The notes under the pieces: generated by a model
Told to the model about the DNA's origin: nothing
The model's input: the letters and a program-made list of their open reading frames with translations, nothing else
Database searches by the model: none
Shown here: positions 60,501 to 64,000 of the stretch, piece by piece
How the letters are laid out: every line of letters begins with the position of its first letter
Position numbering within the stretch: the stretch's first letter is position 1
Program-made: the position numbers and the translations under genes
From: an uncultured Clostridia bacterium
GTDB taxonomy: Bacteria; Bacillota; Clostridia; Oscillospirales; Ruminococcaceae
Direction: 5' to 3'
Length of the DNA stretch: 64,000 bases
Assembly (NCBI GenBank): GCA_944386475.1
Contig: CALXBH010000029.1
Coordinates: 1-64,000 of the forward strand

Positions 60501-63500
60501 CGTTTAAGGTAGTGCGGTATTCCGCAAAGGCTTCATACTGCTTTTCGCCGTCGATAAACACCGCCACGGTCATGCCGTCGTAGCTCATGGTGACTAAATG
60601 AGGCTTGCCGTCTTCAGGCAGGGCGAGCTTGGACTCGGTTGTTTTTGGGCTGGTGGAGCTGGACTCGTACCACAAACCGGAGTACCGGGAAACAAGCTGT
60701 TTGTCCGTCTTGTTGACTCCTAAGAACAGCGTATCGTTGGAACCGCTTCCCGCCACGTCTTTTGCAAAGAAGGGAGCGTTGTCCTCCGGCTGGTTTTGAA
60801 GGTCCTCGGCAGTCGCCTGATAAATGGCGCTCACGCTTACCTGGTCCATGCCGCCGCCCACGTCGCCGTAGACAATTTTGGTGTTGTTAAAGTAAGAAGT
60901 CATGGTACCGTCTTGTCCGGCGGTGGCAGTCAAGCCGTTTCCTTCCACCGTACCGGTCTGTTTGCCCGTGGAATCCACCCGGGTATCGCCGGCCGCAGAA
61001 TCCTGGGTGAAATGTTCAACCAGTTCATAGGTCGCGTTCCACACTTCGGTGGGATCGTTCTGGGCTTTCTCGCCGCCGTAGTATACCCACAGGTTGGCGG
61101 CTCCGTTCGCGGGCAGCTCTTCCAGCTTCACCCAAACTGAGGTGACACCGTCAGGGTTCCAGTTTTCGATCTCATAGGGGATCGAAAGCCCACTCATGGT
61201 GTAGAATTTCAGGGTATCCTCCCCGGCGCCCGCCGGGATATCGGTGAGTTTAAGGAGCACGGGAGCGTTATAAAACGCTTCATTTTCGTCATTGCGAACC
61301 GAGATAACCTGCCGGGATAAGGCCGTATCGTCAAACCAGGGAGAAATCTGGCCGTTATCCGACTCCAGCTCTACCAGACGGTATTCCAGCTCTTTGAGCT
61401 TATCGTAATTGGTGATCGCGCCCTGCTGGGCTTCGCTTAAATCGTTGTAAGCCATTCTGGCCTCGGTGACAGCGGTTTTGTCCGCCAGGGTTAGGTCGCC
61501 TGCTTCCGGCAGGTCTTCGATCTGCTGGATCATGGGCTCGATCTCTTTATCGATGCCGAAGCCTTCCCAGGAATAGGGCACCGACTGATCCTTGATCTGA
61601 TAAACCATCGCTTCCAGCTTGCCGCCGTCGATGGTGATGCCGGCAAAATACTGGGCATTTTTCTCCGAGGTGTTGTTCTGCACGCCCTGCTCCGAGCGGT
61701 CGAACAGCTCTAAATACTCTTCCATGTCGATGCCGCTGGGGCTCGATTCCTGGTCATAATGCTTTACACCGGCGGTGTTGGCCAGGAAGTAGATGGTGCC
61801 CTCGGGGCTCACAGCATATTCGATCCGTTTGCCGCCCTTCATTTCAGTGATCTTGGTGGTTTCCACCGGAGCGGCGCATTCGGTGCCGTTTTCATCATAG
61901 GCTAACACCTTGGTCCGGGCGAGGATGTGGTCGTGGCCCTGCAGGACAAGGTCGATATCCAGCTCGTCGATCAAGGGCACGATCACCCGGCGCATATTTT
62001 TGATGTCCTGATCGTCCAGGTGATTCGCAGTAGTGTAGGGGCCTTTGTGCATATTGAGGATAATCCAGTCCGCGCCGTTTGCCCGGGCAGTGGTTACATC
62101 CTCCCGCAGCCAGTCAAGCTGCTCCTGGGTAAGGTTCTGGGTGGAGTCCTCGTTGGTGTTTAAAACCACAAAGTGAGCGTTGCTGTAATCGAAGGAGTAA
62201 TAGGTTCCTCCGGTGGTGTTTCCGTTTAACTCCAGATTAAAGTGGTTGATAAAGGCGTTTCCAGTTGCTTCATGGTTGCCGGCGGCAGGAGCAATCGTGG
62301 TGCTTGTCAGCCCTGCTGCGGAGTAGTTGAGAAGGCTTGTCCACATGCTCTCGTTGGAGCCGTCGTCCACTACGTCGCCGCCGTGGAGGACAAACGCCGC
62401 ATCCGGTACGGTGGCCAGCGCTTTTTGCAGGGTGTTGGCCGAAACCTGGGCATCCCCGTCGGTGTAGGACTGGGTGTCAGTGATGTTAATAAAGGAGAAC
62501 GCGCCGCTGTCTTTGGCGGTGACAAACTCGCCGGTACCACTGAAGATGCCGGTAGCCTTGTCGCCCACCTGGTAATAATAGGTGGTGTTAGGCGTAAGAT
62601 TTGTCGCCAGCGCTTGATACTGTGCGTCGCCGTACAGCTCCTGCTGGGTGGCGGCGACCTCGATTACCTCATCAAAGCTTTTGGTTTCGCTGATTCTGAC
62701 CACAGGCTCTTCCACCGCCACGCTGGTAAACCAGGTGAAGGCTTTCTGGGTCTCGGAATCGCCGTTAAAGGTCACGGTGATGCGGTCGGGTCGGGTGGAA
62801 GAATCCACATACTGGAGCACCGGATGCTGTTTTTCCTCATCCATTTTCCAGGTGTAGTCAAAATCCCAGCCCAGGTCCTCATAGGTGCTTTGCTGCTGGA
62901 GCTGCTCTAACGTGACGTTCTGGCCGTTGGGATCGGTGTAGGTGCCGTCTACCGTCTCGCCGTTGATGGTGATCGCTTCGTTAGCGATGTTGTCCCGCAG
63001 GGTTTTGCCGAAGTCGTTGCAGCCAATGATGCGGCCGTAGTACCCTTCGGTTTTGGCACCCGGCTGGTTGTAAGCATAGGTGATGGAACCGCCGTAGGCT
63101 ACGTTGCCCTGAATATAAGCGGTGTTGGGGTAAGCGCAGATCATGGCGCCGTCGTTGCCCTGCTGGCTGTTTTTGCCGGTTACCTGCTCGGTGCCGGTCA
63201 GAGTGAGGTCAGCGTCCGCAAAGCAGCGCTGGATGCTGCTGTTGGAGTTATTATAGGCCACGATGCCGCCGCCCATGAATTTGCCGGTCAGCTCGCCTTC
63301 AAAGTAGCAGTCCAATACCGAACCGCCCTTGTTCTGAGCCACGATACCGGCGACTTTTTCAAAGCCGGGAGCGGATACCGACCCGGTTACTGCGCAGCGC
63401 TGTACCACGCCGCCGCTTAAATTGTCCGCCACCAGCGCCGCACAGGCGGGGCCGGCGGTGTTGCCGTTATCGCCGGTGCAGACGATGTCCACGTCCGCCA

Positions 63501-64000
63501 GGGTCAGGTCTTGGATGGCGCCGGTGTTTTCCAAAATCAGCGCCGCCCGGTAGTCACCCTTGTTGGTATCCGGTACTGCCCCCCGGAGCTTTAAGCCGCT
63601 GATGGTGTGGCCCCGGCCGTCGAACACACCGTTAAAGGAGCGCACCATAGCGATCTCGTCGGTAAGGGTGATGTCGTTTGTCAGCGCAAACTGTTTTTCA
63701 TTGTAATAAACGCCGTTTTGATTGTTCATCTGCTCGATCCAGAACAAAAACTCGGCTTCGTTGTTAATGAGGAAAGGATTGCTGGAGCTGCCGTCGCCGG
63801 TGAGCGCCGTAACGCCGGTTTCCTCCTCGGGTTTTTGCAGGGTGGGGTAGCCGGTTTCAGCGTCCATCTCCCACACGGTTTCAAAATCCCAGCCCAGTTC
63901 CTCATAAGTGGCCTGCGCTTTCAGCTCGGCATCTGTTTTGTCCAAACCGTGCTGAGAATTCACATCCTCACTTGTCACCGTCTGGTTTTTGATGCGGATT
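57514..64000 (-). CDS. Giant wall-anchored protein with two calcineurin-like phosphoesterase domains (N-terminus outside window)
   Basis: At least 2161 residues are visible and the frame is open to the window edge. In order from the N-terminal side: GLUG-like or beta-helix repeats (nt 64000-62800, unit ending YEELGWDFETVWEMD); a purple-acid-phosphatase-type FN3 and phosphoesterase (62790-61900; GGDVVDDG, AGNHEATG, QGHDHILAR); a DUF2341 plus LamG-like region (61330-60340); Ig-like parts; a second phosphoesterase (59490-58700; HVGDVVNR, WGNHDYDNG, SGHVAGTN); Cys-rich repeats (58390-57760); a Pro/Asp linker; VPQTG (57615-57601), a hydrophobic segment and SRKQRKAK tail. The last is a sortase signal. 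In the second enzyme the usual GHxH reads GHVA. The substrate is unknown; extracellular phosphate release is plausible. Confidence 0.85.
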   Translation of the reverse strand, partial: IRIKNQTVTSEDVNSQHGLDKTDAELKAQATYEELGWDFETVWEMDAETGYPTLQKPEEETGVTALTGDGSSSNPFLINNEAEFLFWIEQMNNQNGVYYNEKQFALTNDITLTDEIAMVRSFNGVFDGRGHTISGLKLRGAVPDTNKGDYRAALILENTGAIQDLTLADVDIVCTGDNGNTAGPACAALVADNLSGGVVQRCAVTGSVSAPGFEKVAGIVAQNKGGSVLDCYFEGELTGKFMGGGIVAYNNSNSSIQRCFADADLTLTGTEQVTGKNSQQGNDGAMICAYPNTAYIQGNVAYGGSITYAYNQPGAKTEGYYGRIIGCNDFGKTLRDNIANEAITINGETVDGTYTDPNGQNVTLEQLQQQSTYEDLGWDFDYTWKMDEEKQHPVLQYVDSSTRPDRITVTFNGDSETQKAFTWFTSVAVEEPVVRISETKSFDEVIEVAATQQELYGDAQYQALATNLTPNTTYYYQVGDKATGIFSGTGEFVTAKDSGAFSFINITDTQSYTDGDAQVSANTLQKALATVPDAAFVLHGGDVVDDGSNESMWTSLLNYSAAGLTSTTIAPAAGNHEATGNAFINHFNLELNGNTTGGTYYSFDYSNAHFVVLNTNEDSTQNLTQEQLDWLREDVTTARANGADWIILNMHKGPYTTANHLDDQDIKNMRRVIVPLIDELDIDLVLQGHDHILARTKVLAYDENGTECAAPVETTKITEMKGGKRIEYAVSPEGTIYFLANTAGVKHYDQESSPSGIDMEEYLELFDRSEQGVQNNTSEKNAQYFAGITIDGGKLEAMVYQIKDQSVPYSWEGFGIDKEIEPMIQQIEDLPEAGDLTLADKTAVTEARMAYNDLSEAQQGAITNYDKLKELEYRLVELESDNGQISPWFDDTALSRQVISVRNDENEAFYNAPVLLKLTDIPAGAGEDTLKFYTMSGLSIPYEIENWNPDGVTSVWVKLEELPANGAANLWVYYGGEKAQNDPTEVWNATYELVEHFTQDSAAGDTRVDSTGKQTGTVEGNGLTATAGQDGTMTSYFNNTKIVYGDVGGGMDQVSVSAIYQATAEDLQNQPEDNAPFFAKDVAGSGSNDTLFLGVNKTDKQLVSRYSGLWYESSSTSPKTTESKLALPEDGKPHLVTMSYDGMTVAVFIDGEKQYEAFAEYRTTLNDDKTPSTIGAYSNTGEVKASYRGTLDEIQLTGYRTTPEWEAFRYNNYFGDAVSYGAVEDKADTGVTLHISYPMDNASAQTGMVKVTGVVSKASDLTAAVDGKTFDLGTSEAGEFSVLVPVDALNEQTITLTAAAQDESGEAEDSVTLMLSDSTAPNMPVLSDSSKDGVVTGDSATLKADITSDYNEEVSVQFYQNQAIALSDQNTVVRYGTTDERLPDSIAPTDGEQSDSLFGTATGEGENPYQIYEITLTEAQKQAKNFHLVWNGSAEREVTAYVYNTSVNGWQEVGSAYDQDAPSVSIDMNIPNENVVKDGKLTLLLWRGMTEAIENRETYKPEEGQFDFGMVVVPDTQLYTQSYPEKISEQFQWIVDTAKENKTEMVLHVGDVVNRPYLNQEFQWQAASAAFSLLEQAGIPYGIAWGNHDYDNGTNSRIRYNQYFPVTRLQESAGDLWGGSFGIDADKPIDDAYYLLEEHGTKLLVMSISYWQTNEDLDWAAKVIEEHPDYSVIIFTHNYTNLNDISNTDMLNKVVKNHSNVKLVLSGHVAGTNVVYSNFGDHETYNVLADYQGLSYGGQEFIRSVQFDLENDLIYFNTYSPMTGETTSPYGNGTYSGNRGNLYQVNKDEFAIRLDLGGTSTRTLTTNSLTLAAGENAAVGEAQTVTGTGSASVVMNGLQADTDYEWFVTVTDKAGNVTTSAPLTFTVEAAPEHTHTLVKTEATEATCVKDGNIEYWTCSECGKLFSDEAATQEITLEDTVLPATGEHTPDGSGWHSDETGHWQVCSQCGEKLNEQAHTGGTATCCDKAVCTVCGSEYGELNPDNHAGGTEIRNEKPATEDEEGYTGDTYCLGCGEMLSQGETVEKLPHTHTLVKTEAKKATAEEDGNIEYWTCSECGKLFSDEAATQEITLEDTVIPATGTPGDNEQPGDSDSSGDGDNTQNPDHEQPGSQTPDAQDPSSQQPDDDASVPQTGDMPLAMLAVLAAGSCAALLVSRKQRKAK
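57761..57915 (-). repeat. 155-bp direct repeat, copy A, in the giant protein gene
   Basis: This segment aligns without gaps to 58226-58380, 465 bases away. It encodes the HTLVKTEA to WTCSECGKLFSDEAATQEITLEDTV unit. The protein identity is high, with changes mainly in the middle (KKATAEEDG against TEATCVKDG). Confidence 0.9.
58226..58380 (-). repeat. 155-bp direct repeat, copy B
   Basis: Partner of the repeat at 57761-57915. The spacing of 465 bases keeps the reading frame, so the number of Cys-rich units could change by recombination. Confidence 0.9.

Noticed and set aside
1..64000. tRNA, rRNA, prophage, toxin-antitoxin or secretion-system genes
   Set aside because: None could be supported by reading; all larger gaps were examined.

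Overview
ORGANISM. The window (about 50% GC, short intergenic gaps, strong AGGAGG-type ribosome sites, near-consensus TTGACA/TATAAT promoters, intrinsic hairpin-U terminators, BioY with a BirA-type operator, a TPP riboswitch-terminator, a VPQTG sortase signal and many exported proteins with Ser/Glu-rich SSEE linkers) looks like a Gram-positive anaerobe of the class Clostridia, probably a gut Oscillospirales-type organism. That assignment is inference from style and gene content. No tRNA, rRNA, CRISPR array, insertion sequence or prophage was seen.  LAYOUT. 1-3756 (minus): edge of a K+/H+ antiporter gene, yfbR, pnp and rpsO, the last two forming the usual rpsO-pnp pair. 3940-4621 (plus): bioY with a BirA-like operator. 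4713-28124 (minus): one long, tightly packed cluster of 14 genes that reads as an alpha-mannan capture and degradation system: GH38 alpha-mannosidase, a GxGYxYP protein, a duplicated-module surface protein, a very large solute-binding protein with two carbohydrate-binding-like modules, two ABC permeases, an NHL-TPR-YIP1 membrane protein, a DUF5696 protein, two more ABC permeases, a lipoprotein solute-binding protein, a membrane-anchored GH76 alpha-1,6-mannanase, a metallo-beta-lactamase-fold hydrolase and a GH125 exo-alpha-1,6-mannosidase. An AraC-type regulator (28671-29486) sits upstream, with a 546-bp regulatory region between it and the GH38 gene. 29626-31554 (plus): a DUF4965/GtaA-like protein divergent from the regulator. 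31691-35637: LUD-domain protein, CMD-family protein coupled to an Fe-S aldo/keto reductase, ECF S component and a P-loop kinase. 35766-40958 (minus): fused MacB-like ABC exporter, a second cytosolic GH76 enzyme and an iron alcohol dehydrogenase. 41198-44962 (minus): TPP riboswitch and thiC-thiM-thiE-thiD. 45143-48367 (minus): PHP-UvrD helicase fusion. 48667-49734 (plus): cbrA-like flavoprotein. 49828-52170 (minus): ABC efflux pair. 52722-56235 (plus): transglutaminase-like protein, cold-shock protein, zinc-ribbon protein and two DUF4854-like lipoproteins. 56403-64000 (minus): a degenerate transglutaminase-like lipoprotein and a giant wall-anchored protein with two phosphoesterase domains, running off the window.  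HOW THE GENES WORK TOGETHER. The anchored GH76 enzyme is expected to cut the alpha-1,6 backbone of yeast-type mannan outside the membrane. The surface proteins and the two solute-binding proteins would hold oligosaccharides and pass them to the two permease pairs, which need an ATPase encoded elsewhere because none is present in the cluster. GH38, GH125 and the second GH76, all without export signals, would finish breakdown to mannose in the cytoplasm. The AraC protein, tandem promoters, repeated TGTGAAT motifs and a palindrome over the first -10 box suggest substrate-controlled expression. The NHL-YIP1 and DUF5696 proteins between the two permease pairs are the least understood part and the best candidate for a new system component.
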